Assembly (NCBI GenBank): GCA_012033105.1
Contig: JAAUPN010000005.1
Coordinates: forward strand, 1-44,438
Reading direction: 5' to 3'
DNA length: 44,438 nucleotides
Origin: Coleofasciculaceae cyanobacterium RL_1_1
GTDB taxonomy: Bacteria > Cyanobacteriota > Cyanobacteriia > Cyanobacteriales > Geitlerinemataceae
Shown here: piece after piece, positions 9,000 through 21,059 of the stretch
How the letters are laid out: each line of letters begins with the position of its first letter
How positions within the stretch are numbered: the stretch's first letter is position 1
Program-made: the position numbers and the translations under genes
Notes under the pieces: model-generated
Told to the model about the DNA's origin: nothing
Databases searched by the model: none
What the model saw: only the letters and a program-made list of their open reading frames with translations

Positions 9000-9971
9000 T
9001 TACCACGATCGCCCCGCCGCCCAAGCTTGCAGCTTTTTGACCGGCATCGAGGCGTTCACTGGCAAGCGCGAGAGGCGGTAGCGATCGCGCCACGGTAGTA
9101 CCCGTAACAGATGGCTATCGTAGACGTAGCCCGAGAGATGGTAGCGCCGCGCATACTGAATCACCGTGGCATTGACCGCACCGAAGGGATAGGCGACGTG
9201 TTGCGCGACCTGATGATCCCGATCGCGATCGCCAATGCAGGTCACAAGCTGATCGCGGGCTTGCTTGAATTCCACCTTGAGCTGATCCGGATCTAATGTG
9301 GTCAAATCTTGATGATTGGCCGTGTGGGACTGCACATCATAAAATCCCGCTTCAAACCCCGCCTGTAGGTGTTCGCAGGTCATGCGCGGTAGCGTCGTAT
9401 CCATTCGCCCGAGAAAGGCCGGATTAATAAACCAAATCAGCTTGATCGTTTTTCCGGTGCGCTTTTGAATATTTTCAGCCGCCTTGAAAGCATGGGTGTG
9501 GGCGCTGGCGTAACCATCATCGATCGAGATGGCTACCCGAGGCCGATGTTTGAATTCGTCGGGGATGGGATCGGGATCAGGTTTCGCAAAGTAGTTGTAC
9601 AGATCGTCAGCAGAAAGAAACCAGTAGTTTTGATCGACCAGATAGGCTAGGAGCCGCTCGAAATCTTGCCGCGTATAGTCGGACTCGACGGGCGCTCGTG
9701 CCGGGGCGCGTTCGCTCGGGAGGTTGGGATCGATAATGTCATGAAATCCCAATATAGCAATGCGATCGATTTGCGCCTCGATCGATCCCACAACGATCGC
9801 CAGACCCAGAGTCAGGCTGCCACCGATGATCGCCGCCCGCTTTACGCTTGCCCGATTGATCCCCAAGCGTCGTAACGGTGGCGCAAGGCGCGATCGACCT
9901 AAGCGAGAAAGGAACCGCGAGCCGCGATCGGCCAAGGACGGCATATTCGGTTTGAACGCAGCGAATAACAC
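9000..9971 (-). CDS. Membrane-anchored polysaccharide deacetylase (NodB/CE4 family)
   Basis: Probably removes N-acetyl or O-acetyl groups from peptidoglycan or an extracellular polysaccharide. A basic N-terminus is followed by one hydrophobic segment (about residues 46-64), so the enzyme is likely anchored with its domain in the periplasm. CE4 motifs are recognisable but divergent: SIDDGY at 149-154 (motif 1, normally TFDDG), HTANH at 216-220 (motif 2, H-x3-H) and AYPFGAVN (motif 3, RxPYG-like). Asp151 and the two His residues would bind zinc. Substrate cannot be told from the sequence. It stands alone between icd and clpC on the same strand; gaps of about 140-170 bases suggest its own transcript. 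Confidence 0.85.
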   Translation of the reverse strand: MLFAAFKPNMPSLADRGSRFLSRLGRSRLAPPLRRLGINRASVKRAAIIGGSLTLGLAIVVGSIEAQIDRIAILGFHDIIDPNLPSERAPARAPVESDYTRQDFERLLAYLVDQNYWFLSADDLYNYFAKPDPDPIPDEFKHRPRVAISIDDGYASAHTHAFKAAENIQKRTGKTIKLIWFINPAFLGRMDTTLPRMTCEHLQAGFEAGFYDVQSHTANHQDLTTLDPDQLKVEFKQARDQLVTCIGDRDRDHQVAQHVAYPFGAVNATVIQYARRYHLSGYVYDSHLLRVLPWRDRYRLSRLPVNASMPVKKLQAWAAGRSW

Positions 9972-10022
9972 AATTTAAAATTTAAGGAAGAAAAGGTTGT
10001 CATAAAGTGTAGCGACCTACGT

Positions 10023-10058
10023 AAAACGCCCTTCTGATACGAGGAACAGAAGCGTTTT
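10023..10058 (-). terminator. Terminator after clpC
   Basis: A stem formed by AAAACGC plus TTCTG (with a 2-base bulge) and CAGAA plus GCGTTTT, loop of about 10 bases. It lies about 60 bases downstream of the clpC stop. The T run is part of the stem, so strength is uncertain. Confidence 0.55.
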
Positions 10059-10115
10059 AGCTTAGTTCAGTCTAGCAACGCGATCCACGATCGGCTGCGG
10101 TGGATGTGATTGATA

Positions 10116-12587
10116 CTAATCAACCCCGACCAACTCTTTCGGGCGATCGCCGGAGTGAACGACGATCTTGCCGTCTTCACCCACATCGACCTGCGCCGTA
10201 TCACCATCCTGGATACGACCCGAAAGGATTTCCTCCGCGAGGCTATCCTCCAGCAGACGCATAATCGCTCGACGTAACGGACGCGCTCCGTAGGACGGGT
10301 TATACCCTTCATCGACCAAACGGTCTTTGAACTTGTCCGTCACGGTGAGCGTAATGCCCTGCTCGGTGAGGCGACCAAACACTTCCTTGAGCAGGATTTC
10401 CGAGATTTCCTTGACTTCATCTTTCGTCAGTTGACGGAAGACAATGATCTCGTCAAGACGGTTGAGGAACTCGGGGCGGAAGTACTGTTTCAGTTCTTCG
10501 TTCACCAGGTTACGGATGCGGTTGTACTGAGCATCGCCCTTGCCGTCGTCAAACTCAAAGCCGAGGCTACCGCCGCCTTTCTCGATCACCTTCGAACCGA
10601 TGTTCGAGGTCAAGATGATCAGCGTGTTTTTGAAATCAACCGTGCGGCCTTTGGCGTCGGTCAGGCGACCATCTTCCAAAATTTGCAGCAGCATGTTGAA
10701 CACGTCGGGGTGCGCTTTTTCGATTTCATCGAATAGCACTACGGTATATGGACGACGGCGGACGGCTTCGGTGAGCTGACCACCTTCGTTGTAGCCGACG
10801 TAGCCCGGAGGCGAGCCGATCAGCTTCGAGACCGTGTGACGCTCCATGAATTCGGACATGTCGAGACGAATCATCGCCTCTTCGGAGCCGAAGAAGTAGG
10901 AGGCCAGGGATTTGGTCAGCTCGGTTTTACCCACACCGGTCGGGCCGGAGAAGATGAAGCTAGCGATCGGACGGTTCGGGTTCTTCAGACCGACGCGAGC
11001 GCGACGAATCGCACGCGAGACCGCACGCACGGCTTCATCTTGGCCGATGAGCCGTTGGTGTAGCGTGCCTTCCATGTGCAGCAGTTTTTCGGACTCGCTT
11101 TCGGTCAGCTTGTTGACCGGTACGCCCGTCCAACTGGCGACGATTTGGGCGATGTCCTCTTCGGTAACCTGGGGCATATCTGCCGAATCGTTGTTTTCGT
11201 CCTCAGCTTTCTTGCTTTGGGCGATCGCCTTGATTTCGGCTTTGATTTCCATCTCGCGATCGCGCAGTTCGCCTGCCTTATCGAAATCCTGGGAGCGAAC
11301 CGCTTCATCTTTGTCCTTCAGGACTTGGCGCAGCTCTTTATCCAGTTCCTTCGCAGCGGGCGGCAGTTGCGAGTTGATCAAGCGTACCCGTGAACCGGCT
11401 TCGTCCACCAGATCGATCGCCTTGTCCGGCAAGAAGCGATCGCTGATGTAGCGATCGGACAGCGTCGCCGCTGCTTCTAGGGATTCGTCTAGGATTTTCA
11501 GCTTGTGGTGTTGCTCGTAGCGCTCGCGCAGACCGAAGAGAATTTCGATCGTCTCTTCTACCGTCGGCTCACCCACCATGACGGGCTGAAAACGACGTTC
11601 CAGAGCCGCGTCACGCTCGATGTGTTTGCGGTACTCATCCAGGGTCGTTGCGCCGATGCATTGCAGCTCACCGCGAGCCAGTGCCGGTTTGAGGATATTG
11701 GCCGCGTCGATCGCGCCTTCGGCAGCGCCCGCACCGATAAGGGTGTGGACTTCATCAATCACCAGAATGATATTGCCCGCCTGTTTGATCTCATCCATGA
11801 TCTTTTTCAGGCGTTCCTCGAACTCACCGCGATACTTCGTACCGGCCACCAGGAGGCCAATATCGAGGGTCACGACGCGCTTATCTTCGAGGATATCGGG
11901 GATATCCTGGTTGGCGATCCGTTGGGCGAGACCTTCAGCGATCGCCGTTTTACCCACCCCCGGCTCACCGATCAACACCGGATTATTCTTCGTGCGGCGT
12001 CCGAGAATTTGGATCACCCGCTCGATCTCTTTTTGGCGACCCACCACAGGATCAAGCTTGCTTTCGCCCGCTTGCTGGGTCAGGTTTGTACCAAATTCAT
12101 CGAGCGTAGGGGTTTTGGTGTTGCGGTTACCGCCACCCGAGGTGACCTCTGCCGTTTCGCCCAGCATCCGGATCACCTGGGTGCGAACTTTCGAGAGATC
12201 GACTCCGAGATTTTCCAGGACACGAGCAGCGACCCCTTCCCCTTCTCGGATCAGGCCAAGTAGCAAGTGTTCCGTGCCAATGTAGTTATGACCGAGCTGG
12301 CGAGCTTCTTCGAGCGATAGCTCGAGTACTCGTTTGGCACGAGGGGTGAAGGGAATCTCAACCGCGACGAAACCGGAACCGCGACCGATGATTTTTTCAA
12401 CCTCGATCCGGGCGTCTTTAAGGTTGACACCCATCGATTTCAATACTTTTGCAGCGACTCCCGTACCTTCGCCGATCAGGCCAAGGAGGATTTGCTCCGT
12501 GCCAACAAAGTTGTGACCCAGGCGGCGAGCCTCTTCCTGAGCCAACATAATGACTTTGATGGCTTTTTCAGTAAATCGTTCAAACAT
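10116..12587 (-). CDS. clpC: ATP-dependent Clp protease ATP-binding subunit ClpC (HSP100)
   Basis: Class I AAA+ unfoldase that feeds proteins to the ClpP/ClpR protease; essential in the cyanobacteria where it has been tested. It has 823 residues. The N-domain has two Clp repeats (about 5-70 and 80-145, each with [20 protein letters not shown]). AAA-1 has Walker A GEPGVGKT at 207-214 and Walker [12 protein letters not shown] ClpC-type middle domain with a UVR-like segment ([20 protein letters not shown]) separates it from AAA-2, which has Walker A GPTGVGKT near residue 550 and [11 protein letters not shown]. The reading frame is intact across 2.5 kb. GGAAGGA ends five bases before the ATG and is a good ribosome binding site, supporting the start. 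Long frames on the opposite strand are codon-bias shadows. Confidence 0.98.
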   Translation of the reverse strand: MFERFTEKAIKVIMLAQEEARRLGHNFVGTEQILLGLIGEGTGVAAKVLKSMGVNLKDARIEVEKIIGRGSGFVAVEIPFTPRAKRVLELSLEEARQLGHNYIGTEHLLLGLIREGEGVAARVLENLGVDLSKVRTQVIRMLGETAEVTSGGGNRNTKTPTLDEFGTNLTQQAGESKLDPVVGRQKEIERVIQILGRRTKNNPVLIGEPGVGKTAIAEGLAQRIANQDIPDILEDKRVVTLDIGLLVAGTKYRGEFEERLKKIMDEIKQAGNIILVIDEVHTLIGAGAAEGAIDAANILKPALARGELQCIGATTLDEYRKHIERDAALERRFQPVMVGEPTVEETIEILFGLRERYEQHHKLKILDESLEAAATLSDRYISDRFLPDKAIDLVDEAGSRVRLINSQLPPAAKELDKELRQVLKDKDEAVRSQDFDKAGELRDREMEIKAEIKAIAQSKKAEDENNDSADMPQVTEEDIAQIVASWTGVPVNKLTESESEKLLHMEGTLHQRLIGQDEAVRAVSRAIRRARVGLKNPNRPIASFIFSGPTGVGKTELTKSLASYFFGSEEAMIRLDMSEFMERHTVSKLIGSPPGYVGYNEGGQLTEAVRRRPYTVVLFDEIEKAHPDVFNMLLQILEDGRLTDAKGRTVDFKNTLIILTSNIGSKVIEKGGGSLGFEFDDGKGDAQYNRIRNLVNEELKQYFRPEFLNRLDEIIVFRQLTKDEVKEISEILLKEVFGRLTEQGITLTVTDKFKDRLVDEGYNPSYGARPLRRAIMRLLEDSLAEEILSGRIQDGDTAQVDVGEDGKIVVHSGDRPKELVGVD

Positions 12588-12836
12588 GGCATCCTTCCAT
12601 TGAACTGTTCCTGAGCCCGAGTTTTACGGGGACTGGCGCGATGGAATTAGCATAGCAAACGAGTATTGTGTCATGCCATGTTGTTATTACCGCGTTATTC
12701 CCACCCCGATCGCGCCGGTGGTCGCAATTTTTAAACCAAGCTTAACGTGTGATTCGGTTTCTGTTACAAATATTGCCGTTTGTGGGTAAGTTTGTATTGA
12801 TTTTTTGAGTGGGTGTGATGCTGAACGATCGAGCTG

Positions 12837-13795
12837 TTACTGCGGTTGAGGCGGGTCGGGTCGGGGCTGGCTGACCTGAAGAAGTAAATCGAGGGGCGAT
12901 CGCTGCTCGAGCCAATCGCGTTGGGCTGCATTTTTTGCCAGTAGCATCCCGGCAAATCCCAGCGCATTAATTGAGATGCGGCCCGCATCGCTGTCGATGC
13001 TTTCGCGCGATCGCGGCACAACGAACAACCAATCGCGTGTGACTAATAAGTTATAGGCTCCGGTTTGTGCGGTTCCACTGGGTGGCAGACCGATCGCGGT
13101 GAGGGCGTGGCGGTAGCGCTGTAGGGTTTTGCGGGCGCGATCGCAGGGTCGTCGCCCCAGGTGCGGTCGAGTGGGGCGATCGCGTGTCGAAAGGGCAGAT
13201 CGGGGCTTGTGCCGATTGGGCTGCCGTCGAAGTTGGTCTGAAACTCGGCGCGATCGATGGCAGGGGCAATCGGGATCGAGCTGCGATCGGCGGCCGCGTC
13301 GGGAACGAAAGGAAAGGGGACAAGCTGAAGATGTTTATGGCGCTGACTGGCTCCGGCATCGGCTCCACCGTTATAAAAGCCAAGGCCACCGTTTTCGCGC
13401 AAACCGAGCCAGAGGGCGAAGAAGTCGGCTTCGTTGAGCCAGTCGGTTTGGGCTTCAAAGTCGCGGGTGATGATCAGCACGTGGCGATCGAACACGTTGT
13501 ATTTGTTGAGAACGCAAACGTGGGTATCGCTGATGTCGGCGACGAAGAGGTCACGATCGTAGGGTAAAAACGGATTGAAATCGGCGGGTTTTGCCTGTTT
13601 CGCTTGGGTTTTGCGGCGGAGGTTGTCGAGGATGCGAAGGCTGAAGCGGAGGCCGTGATCGATCAGGGTGGTGTGGGTGGTGGTGAGGGGTTCAAGAGCG
13701 CCGCAGGCGAGGCCGTGGGCGGTGGCAGTGGTGGCGTGTTGCCAGAGGGTTCCGGGTTGGAGTTGAGTCGGATCGGGTCGTGGTGGGTTGGCCAT
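12837..13795 (-). CDS. ATP adenylyltransferase / Ap4A phosphorylase, frameshifted in this sequence
   Basis: Phosphorolytic cleavage of diadenosine tetraphosphate to ADP and ATP, or the reverse; member of the GalT branch of the HIT superfamily. The catalytic H-x-H-x-Q motif is visible as GASQRHKHLQLVPFPF. Other family landmarks are NPFLPYDRDLFVADIS, HVCVLNKYNVFDRHVLIITRDFE and, after the break, AYNLLVTRDWLFVVPRSRE and ISINALGFAGMLL. The frame breaks in GGG at 13146-13148 (CCC on the coding strand): one added base gives RKTLQRYRHALTAIGLPP and runs on to the conserved C-terminus. Repaired length is 319 residues, normal for this family. It probably clears alarmone-like dinucleotides made by aminoacyl-tRNA synthetases. 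Identification is firm; the direction of the reaction in vivo is inferred. Confidence 0.85.
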
Positions 13796-13974
13796 GGAAA
13801 ATTCAGCAGTCGTTTGGCTGCGATATCGTCATCTTTTTGGTCAGGGTGCGGTAAGTCGCCCAAGTAAATGAATGGAGGTTATGCATAGCACAAGCTTCGA
13901 GCTTCACGGAATTTTTCGAGCACTCATCTTCTTGTCAATGACCTATGAATCAGATTTGCCTGATGCATAGCGAT

Positions 13975-14382
13975 TTATTCTTCAAATGGAAAACGCTGAA
14001 ATTTTTTCACGGCTTCCAATACTTCATCCCAGTTCGCTTTGTTCGAGATAAAAATATGTCCATCCGGTATTTTATCCAATTTACAATCTAAACTTCCAGC
14101 AGGAACCACCAGAAGTCTACCTTCCATTTGCATGTGGGGTACGGCAGCTCCACATGTTATGCAGAATGCTTTGACATGATTGGATTTCTTCACTTGAAAT
14201 ACTCGTACATTATTTTCACCTTTAATCCATTCAAGTCTAGCTGTTGACGAAAACAAATTTGCTGCATGTGCAGAACCGGTATCTTTCTGGCAGTACCGAC
14301 AATGGCACAAATAAAAACTCTCAAACTCTCCTACAACTTTATATTTAACCGTTCTACATAAACATGATCCCAGATATTCCAT
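13975..14382 (-). CDS. GFA / Mss4-like zinc-binding protein
   Basis: A 135-residue protein of the family named after glutathione-dependent formaldehyde-activating enzyme, although most members have no shown function. Cysteines at 7, 9, 26, 28, 31, 74 and 77 (GSCLCRTV, LCHCRYCQ, FCITCGAA) match the family's structural and catalytic zinc sites. No signal peptide. The gene is clearly more AT-rich than its neighbours, and no intact GCGATCGC occurs from about 13,850 to 15,000, while flanking DNA has many. With about 180 and 300 non-coding bases on either side it looks like a recently gained single gene. Function should be read as unknown; activity on formaldehyde is unproven for such proteins. Confidence 0.85.
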   Translation of the reverse strand: MEYLGSCLCRTVKYKVVGEFESFYLCHCRYCQKDTGSAHAANLFSSTARLEWIKGENNVRVFQVKKSNHVKAFCITCGAAVPHMQMEGRLLVVPAGSLDCKLDKIPDGHIFISNKANWDEVLEAVKKFQRFPFEE

Positions 14383-14681
14383 TCAACCAATTCTCCAATA
14401 CACAATCAGGATTCAAAATCTGATGTTCATTTCGTTCACCCCAAACGTCGCTCTGGCGCTACAAGCGAGGCTCTTTCACCAGACAGTACTACCTGTTATT
14501 TGCTAACGACGCATTAGATGGCAAATTCAGGATAACTTCCCTTCGTGAGGTTTTGCCAAGTATACAAAGCGTTTAAAAGCCATATTGACAATGAGTCTCG
14601 AAATTTGATTGACGTGTAGGTATTAATTTGCGATATCAAATTGCAAAAGTGAGATACTCCCTAAAACTGCTATATTAGGCA
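14383..14681. other. AT-rich intergenic region between the GFA gene and tamB
   Basis: About 300 bases with stop codons in all frames. I see no terminal repeats, target duplication, tRNA or integrase site that would explain the neighbouring GFA gene as a defined insertion. It should contain the GFA promoter. Confidence 0.4.
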
Positions 14682-17600
14682 TCAAACATAGTGGGTCGAG
14701 CAACCATTAAAACGATACTTAAAACCGGTTTGAAACTCGATCGAGCCACGATCTTCACCATTAAAATCCGTTGAACCGCGTAAGATCAAATCATCACTTA
14801 ACCGATACCGCACCCCGAAGCGAACACTATCATCTCGATCGAGAATCACCTGAAACGAGGTTGACAGCCGATCCGTCAGTCGTACCCCCACCTCTGCGCC
14901 CAGCCCCAAAGATGAGGTGCGCGGATCAAACGCCGGGAATAGCCGAAAATCGCGCAAGCCCAAGGCACGACTGACGATCGACTGGATTTGGGTTAACAGC
15001 GCCGAACTGGCGATCGCCACCGTTCCACCACCCTCGGTGGTTTCCGCAACACCACCACCAATCAGCGAATAGAGTTCCAGTGGAGGACGCGCCGGTGTAC
15101 TGCTCAACTCAAGCTGATCAAACAGTTGGCTGGCTCGTCCTTGCACCGTCGCCGTAATCCGAATCGTTTCGACCCCGCCGCGCTCCAATGCCGTATCCTG
15201 CAACTCCCGCGATCGGGACACATCTAACGCATCCAAGTTACTGACGATGCGATTGCGGGTGGTCTGGGTGACCGCCGCACCCATCTGGACATCGAGGATG
15301 GGATCGCGGCCATACTGCGGGTCAAAAATGGCGGTGTTAAAGCGGTTTTGTTCGAGCGTAAATGCAGTGGTAAACAGGTTGACGCGACCGTCCCGCAGGA
15401 AAATTTTACCGGCGGGGGAGGGATTGTCGAGCAGGCCACGCACGGTTAGGAGACCCTCGGCAACAAAGTCAAGGGTGGGAGGGCTGACGAGGCGAATATT
15501 GTCATCAAGACGAATTTTGAGGTCATCGTAGCGGATTACGGGGGTCGAGCCGATCGGGTCTAACACCGGAGCTGGGGCGTCGGGATCGGGCAGAAACACC
15601 AGACCATCAGTAAGGGTCAAATAGCCGCCAATACTGGGTAACAGTGCCGACCCGGTAATGTCGATGCGCCCGTCGATGCCACCGCTATAAATGCGCTTAA
15701 GGTTGAGCGCCACGCGATCGAGGACAACGGTTAGCAAGCTATCGGTGGCAAAGGGATCAAACAGCGATAGGTTCCCCGTGGCTTTGACAGCGCCTTGCTG
15801 GAAGTTGCCGACGAAGTCGGTCACGGTGATGCGATCGCCATTGAGGTTGATCGTGCCGTGGACATCGGTGAGCGGTTCGGGAAGCTGCGGTGACTGGAGG
15901 ATTGCACCATCGAAGATCGCCGTCCCGAGAGTCCGCTCTACGTTATAAATCCCGTTCTGACGCCGACCATCTAGGGTAATATTCGCTTCCCCGCGACCAC
16001 CCAGCCAGCCGACACTATCCGTGAGGGCATTGAGAAAGGCCATACCGTCATCACGGGTAGAAAGGGTGACGGAAAAGCGATCGTCGGGGTCGAGTTGGGT
16101 CGCGCCAGGGAGGACAAACGGTGATGTGACTCGTATGGTGACGGCAGCGCTGTCTACGGGGCGTGACGGGTCGGGGTTGATTGGGGCGTTGATCGGGGCG
16201 TTGATCGGAGCATCGATCGTATCGGGTTCGTCGAGGTTGGTTGATTCTGGCGATTCTGGCGATTCTGGCGATTCTGGTGATTCTGGCGCATCACGTCTCG
16301 TCTCTAGACCCGCCGTCAGTAAATTTCCACCGAAGCGTATCCGGCCATTTTCATAGAAAAAACCACCCTGTTCTAGCTCGATCGGCTTGCCATTGAGCCG
16401 CCCATTCGCCAGGTGCAGCGTGCCACGTAAACGCGGATCGGCCTGGGTTCCCGCCAGAGTTGCCGACACGTCAAGTACGCCCGAGGTGCGGAACTGATCG
16501 GGTAATTTCGCCGCTTCACCCACAAAGGAGAGCGGCAAACCCGTTAGATCCAAATTGGCCGATTGCAAATCGGGGGACATAATGCCCTTGAGATCGAGCC
16601 GCGTTAGGACATCAGGCTCTAGATTGACCGTGACCCAGGAGGGGTCAAACTCTAGGCGACGATCGCGGTAGCGTCCGACCAGTTGCAGACCAGGGATGGT
16701 GTAGGGTGACCACTGCCAATCCTGACCTTGAGCTGCAAACTCCACCAGTGGATTGGAGACTGTACCACCGATATCCAGCTCGGCACTAAACTGGCCTGCG
16801 AGATCGCGGAGATCGGGTAACGCAGCTCGACCGATTGTCCGTTGTTCGCGCTGTTCGCGCAGGAGGTCGATCTCGACCAAGCGTCGAATGCTATTGAGTA
16901 GTGATCGCGCCGGATCTCCCACAGCCACGGCATTGAGATCCGCGATCGTGCCTAACTCTAGCGGCGCAAATCCGCGCAAAATATCCTCAATTTCAGACCA
17001 TTGCAGCAAGCCCAGCAAGTCTTGTAAATTCCCATCGTTCACGCTCACCTTCAGGCCAAGTTGTGGATCTTCGACGAGGTTAATCGCACCGTTGAACTGG
17101 TAGCGGGTGTCGTCACGCAGGATCGTCAGATCCTCCATCCCAAACCGCCGATCGCGCCACGTCACCGCCCCGACGATTGCGTCCGCCGTCACCGCGCCCC
17201 ACTGAGGTTCGAGCCAGTTAATTTGACCGGCGAAGGATCTCGCCGTGGGGTTGACTTGGCCGTCAAACCCGAGATAGCCTCCCACGCGACCCGATCGGGA
17301 ACGGGCTGCAATCCTAACCAAAGCAGCGGAAACTGATCGGCGGTAAAGTCGCAGCGATCGGCACTAGGGCAACGACCCGCCGCCCGTAGATCGCCCAATT
17401 GTGCCTCGAACAGTCGGGGCATGAAGTCGCTCGTTAGCTGTAGGCTAACGTGATCGATCGCGGTGGAACTGTCCGGTGGATTGTTGGGGTCGATCGGCTC
17501 GGTCAGGAGGATCGAAATATCATCGGCCACGTCTGCCGCGTTGAATTGGGGGAGGTCGCCGTAGCGTGCCACCACCAGTGGAAACGCGGTCGTGTTGCCA

Positions 17601-20600
17601 CTACGGGGCAATGCACCGCGTTTAAGTTCACCGATGAGTTTGTCGCTAATCGTTTCGCCATTGAGCGTCAGGTCAGCAAGCTGAAGACCACTAGTTCCAA
17701 GCTGGATATTGGTCGGAATTGCGCCATTCCAGCCGCCCGTTACGGCGATATTGGCGGCCAGTTGCCCACCAATATCGGGGGTAGCGACACCGTTTGTGAG
17801 GCGGCGATCGCCGGACTGGATAACAGCGCGTTCAAATCCTGGGGTGGGACTACGATTCCCGCTTGCCACTGGTCACGATTGAGGTTGAGATCCACGGCGA
17901 TGCCACCGGTGGGATTACCATCTGCATCGCGATCGGTGGTGGGCAATGCGGCCACGACACGCCCGACGATCGCGCTCGGTGAAAAGTCAAAAATTGATCC
18001 AGAGAGCCGAGATGGGGTCGCCGTGCTGGTCGCGAAGGGAAACTGATCGCCCCACGGGTCAGGAATCGGCAACGCAAATTGGGTGAGATCCACCGTCCAG
18101 CCTGCATCACGCAGCGCTAACGTTCCCTGCATTCTGCCGTTGTCCGCCGCGATCGCAAAGGCTCCCTGGGCGACGATCGTAGCCAGATCAAAGTCCGTTG
18201 TCCCGGCAAGATTGAGCTGAGGTGAATTGAGCCGGGGTGAGGTCAGCGGTAGATTGGCGGGCAGCAGTTTCGCAAGGCCAACATTTTGGATGCCCAGTTG
18301 ACTTTGCCAGCGATCGCCATTGAACGTCACATTGCCCGCAACCAGGCCACCTTCCACCGGAACCTGACCGCTACCACCGATTTGTGTTGGGATTAATTCC
18401 AGGCCGGAGGTCACCCCCGCCGCGACCACCGTACCGCTCAGGCCGCCAATCTCCAGCCGTGCGATCGGATCAGCCAGGTTGACAAACGAGGCGATCGGTA
18501 CATTTTCAAGCTGAGATTCCACACGCCATTGACCATTGCCAAGCTGTGCGCCGAACTGGATCGGCTGACCGTTAACACGGGTGACGCCGATGCCCTGGAG
18601 CGCGATTTTGCTCAGATCCGGCGCGGAGAAGACATCGAGCAGACCCGCCACCTGGGCGCGACCGCTGAACGCGCCGAGATTCACCGTTGGGGTCAAGGTC
18701 GGATCGATCGCAAGATTATTGACCGCGATTTCGCCTTGCCAGCGATCGCCGCGAATCTGGCCGACGATTTGCCCCAATCCCTCACCGATCTCGATTTGCG
18801 GAATCGCAATCCCGATCACGTCGTTTTGCAGCGTCACCCGACCGCGTGCGCTGACGCGATCGATCGGCAATGACGCGCCGTAGTCGAAGGCGATCGCGTC
18901 AGCATTAATATCCACCATCGCAAACTCGGCCAGGGCTTGCAGCGATGTTTTATCGTCGGGCGGTAACTGTACCTTAACCGCTGCTTGGATCTGACCGCCG
19001 CTGGCGGGAACTGCGTTGAGTTGTTCGAGGACAAACTCACCTGTGCCAAAGGAAAACCCGAAGCGTCCATCGAGATCGCTAACGGCAAAGCGATCGATCT
19101 CCAACGGCGAGAGATTCGTCACCTGACCGACCAAGATGGGCTGATTGAGTGGCCCCCGTAAAATAAGCTGTGCGCCGATTTCGCCCGACCCATCGATCGC
19201 AAAATCCGGGACGATCGCCTGTCGTGCCACGCGCCAATCCACCGGTGGAACCAGCATCGGCAGTTCGTAGCCCCGCTGTAGGTCAATCAGACCGCGCTCG
19301 ATCGTGACCGGCAACGGGCCATACTGCCCGATCGCATCTTCAAACGCAACTTGCCGCTCTTTGAAGGCCAGATTGCTCTTTTCAATGAAAATCGGTTGCG
19401 GCGCACCGTCGATCGCCATCAGTACATCAGTTCCCCGCGCCGTCCCAGACATCAGCGGAATTTCGCTGAGATTATTCACATCCAGCGCAATTCTGAGATT
19501 CGTAAACAGCCGACCGCCGTATAACTCAAACGGCAGCGGTAAAGCCGTCGTCAAAGCTTCACTCACCACATTTTGCGCCGCAACGGTTAGCAAAATCGCC
19601 CCACTCGCGGGCTGTACTTCGCCTTGCACATCCAGGCGGCCAAACTGACCATTTTTACCAACCGTCTCGAAGGCCACGCGCTGCCCTTCATCCTCGATTG
19701 TCACCTCTCCTTCAACATCGAACAGCCGCAGGGAGGTCGGCGGCGCAGGCAGAGTGTCGATCGCGGGTAACTCGATCGTATTCGGAGCTTGGACAATCTC
19801 CACCTCCGACGACTCACGCTCTCGCTGCGGGTCATCGTCATCGGTCTTGATCGTCGATGTGGATGCGCTCCCGGCTTCGCCCTCGCCGGACGGTTTGGAG
19901 CGTGGGGCGGTTTCGTTCGCTTCTGTCGGTGCAGAGTTCGCTGGGGTTGGGGTCGAGTTTGGGTTTGGGTTTGGGTTTGAGCTTAAGTCCAAACCTAACC
20001 CCAAATCGACCAAATCTTCAGGGTTTAATTGACCCAGTGCCGACAAATCGCCGGAATCTGTTGGCGTTGAGGGAGCGGGTGCAGGCGTCGCTAGCTCGGG
20101 AATCGCCGGGTTTGGGTTGGGGTTCGCCTGATTCGGATTGGTCAAGTTAGGATTGACCGAATTCGCTGAGTTGGCTGAATTGACCGAATTCGCTGAACTG
20201 GACGTATCTGTACGATCGGGGCGGGAAAGGTTGAGCGGTGCTGAAGCGGGAGCGTTGGAGTTTGCCCCAGGTTTCGCGCCCGGTTTGGGGTCAGCTTGTG
20301 TCGGCCTCGGTGCTGCAAACGGAACCAGGCTGACCTTACCGCCCTCGATCGCCAAGGTATCGAGCCGAATCTTAAACCCATCCGTGGGCTTAGTCTCCAG
20401 CTTGATATCGAGCCATCGTCCGCTTTCCGCTTGGATCAGCGTCACCGTCGGCTCTTCCAGCGTCACGGTCAAATCTAGCTCACCGCCGATCGCCTGAAAT
20501 GGGTTGAAATTCGCCGTTACTGACGGGATTTGGGCAAAACTGCGATCGCCTGCCGTCGCCGGTAGCTTGCTCGTATCAAAACTCACCGATGTTAGGCCAA

Positions 20601-20850
20601 ACCCACTCACCGCCCCGATTTCCACCGGACGATCGAACAGCGTCGTCAGCGATCGCGCCACTAGCGGCGACAGCTTCGTTTTGACCAAATACGTCGCCAC
20701 ACCCGCTGTCCCTGCCGCGACGATCGCGATCGTCGCCCCCGCAATCACTAGCCACTTGGGTAAACGTGGCGCTGGGGAGGGACGTTCAGGGGGCTGAGGT
20801 GACGGCTCGGGGGTCGGTTCAGGCGGTGACGGAGGAATCGCGTCGGTCAT
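14682..20850 (-). CDS. tamB: TamB-like (DUF490) envelope protein of about 2,056 residues, two frameshifts in this sequence
   Basis: Family of very long periplasmic proteins thought to bridge inner and outer membranes, moving lipids or aiding outer-membrane protein assembly. The Pro-rich N-terminus is followed by one transmembrane anchor (about 33-53). Next come an Asn/Ser/Pro-rich linker (about 195-350), a long series of beta-strand repeats of AsmA/TamB type, a second linker (PES repeats coded at 16243-16287) and the C-terminal DUF490 domain ending in FNGEDRGSIEFQTGFKYRF, a membrane-strand-like end. Frame breaks: one base missing in GGGGG (17777-17781), giving SLPPDIGGQLAANIAVTGG; and one missing in AAA (17320-17322), giving QFPLLLVRIAARSRSGRVGG. 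Both repaired sequences continue the repeat pattern. No Omp85 partner gene adjoins it. A divergent 209-base region separates it from the DUF3110 gene. Confidence 0.85.
16183..16287. repeat. Tandem repeats inside tamB
   Basis: Two and a half copies of a 12-mer (GGGGCGTTGATC, 16183-16218) are followed by five copies of a 9-mer (GATTCTGGC, 16243-16287, one with a single change). They are in frame and code on the minus strand for NAPI and PES repeats in a linker. Such tracts can change length by slippage without breaking the frame. Confidence 0.85.
19945..20200. repeat. Repeat-encoded Asn/Pro/Ser linker of tamB
   Basis: GTTTGG units near 19952-19980 code for NPNPNPNS. A 17-base repeat (TTGACCGAATTCGCTGA) occurs at 20153-20169 and 20180-20196, 27 bases apart, coding for repeated NS/NSAN units. 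All spacings are multiples of three. Confidence 0.75.
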
Positions 20851-21059
20851 CTAACAAGACAGCAGGACAGGACTACGAGAAATATCGAACAGACGGGACG
20901 ATTTTGCTTGGGATAGCTTGCGTCAGATCAGCTCTCAAAGGATATCAAGTTCGCGATCGTCATGCTTGATCGATCGCGAGTACGAAGAGTGCGGATACCA
21001 CGTTGTAGAGTAGACACGTCGGACTGAGCGATTTCGGATCTAAGGGAGAAAGACGAGCC

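Noticed and set aside
11505-12285. Long plus-strand frames (up to 252 residues) opposite clpC
   Set aside because: They lie wholly inside a conserved intact gene, have no family similarity and show the Arg/Leu/His-rich composition of antisense frames in GC-rich DNA.
16243-16287. Tandem GATTCTGGC array as a CRISPR or regulatory repeat
   Set aside because: Units are only 9 bases with no spacers and they keep the tamB frame, coding for PES repeats.
19952-19980. GGGTTT units as telomere-like or G-quadruplex element
   Set aside because: They are in frame in tamB and code for an Asn-Pro linker, which is a sufficient explanation.
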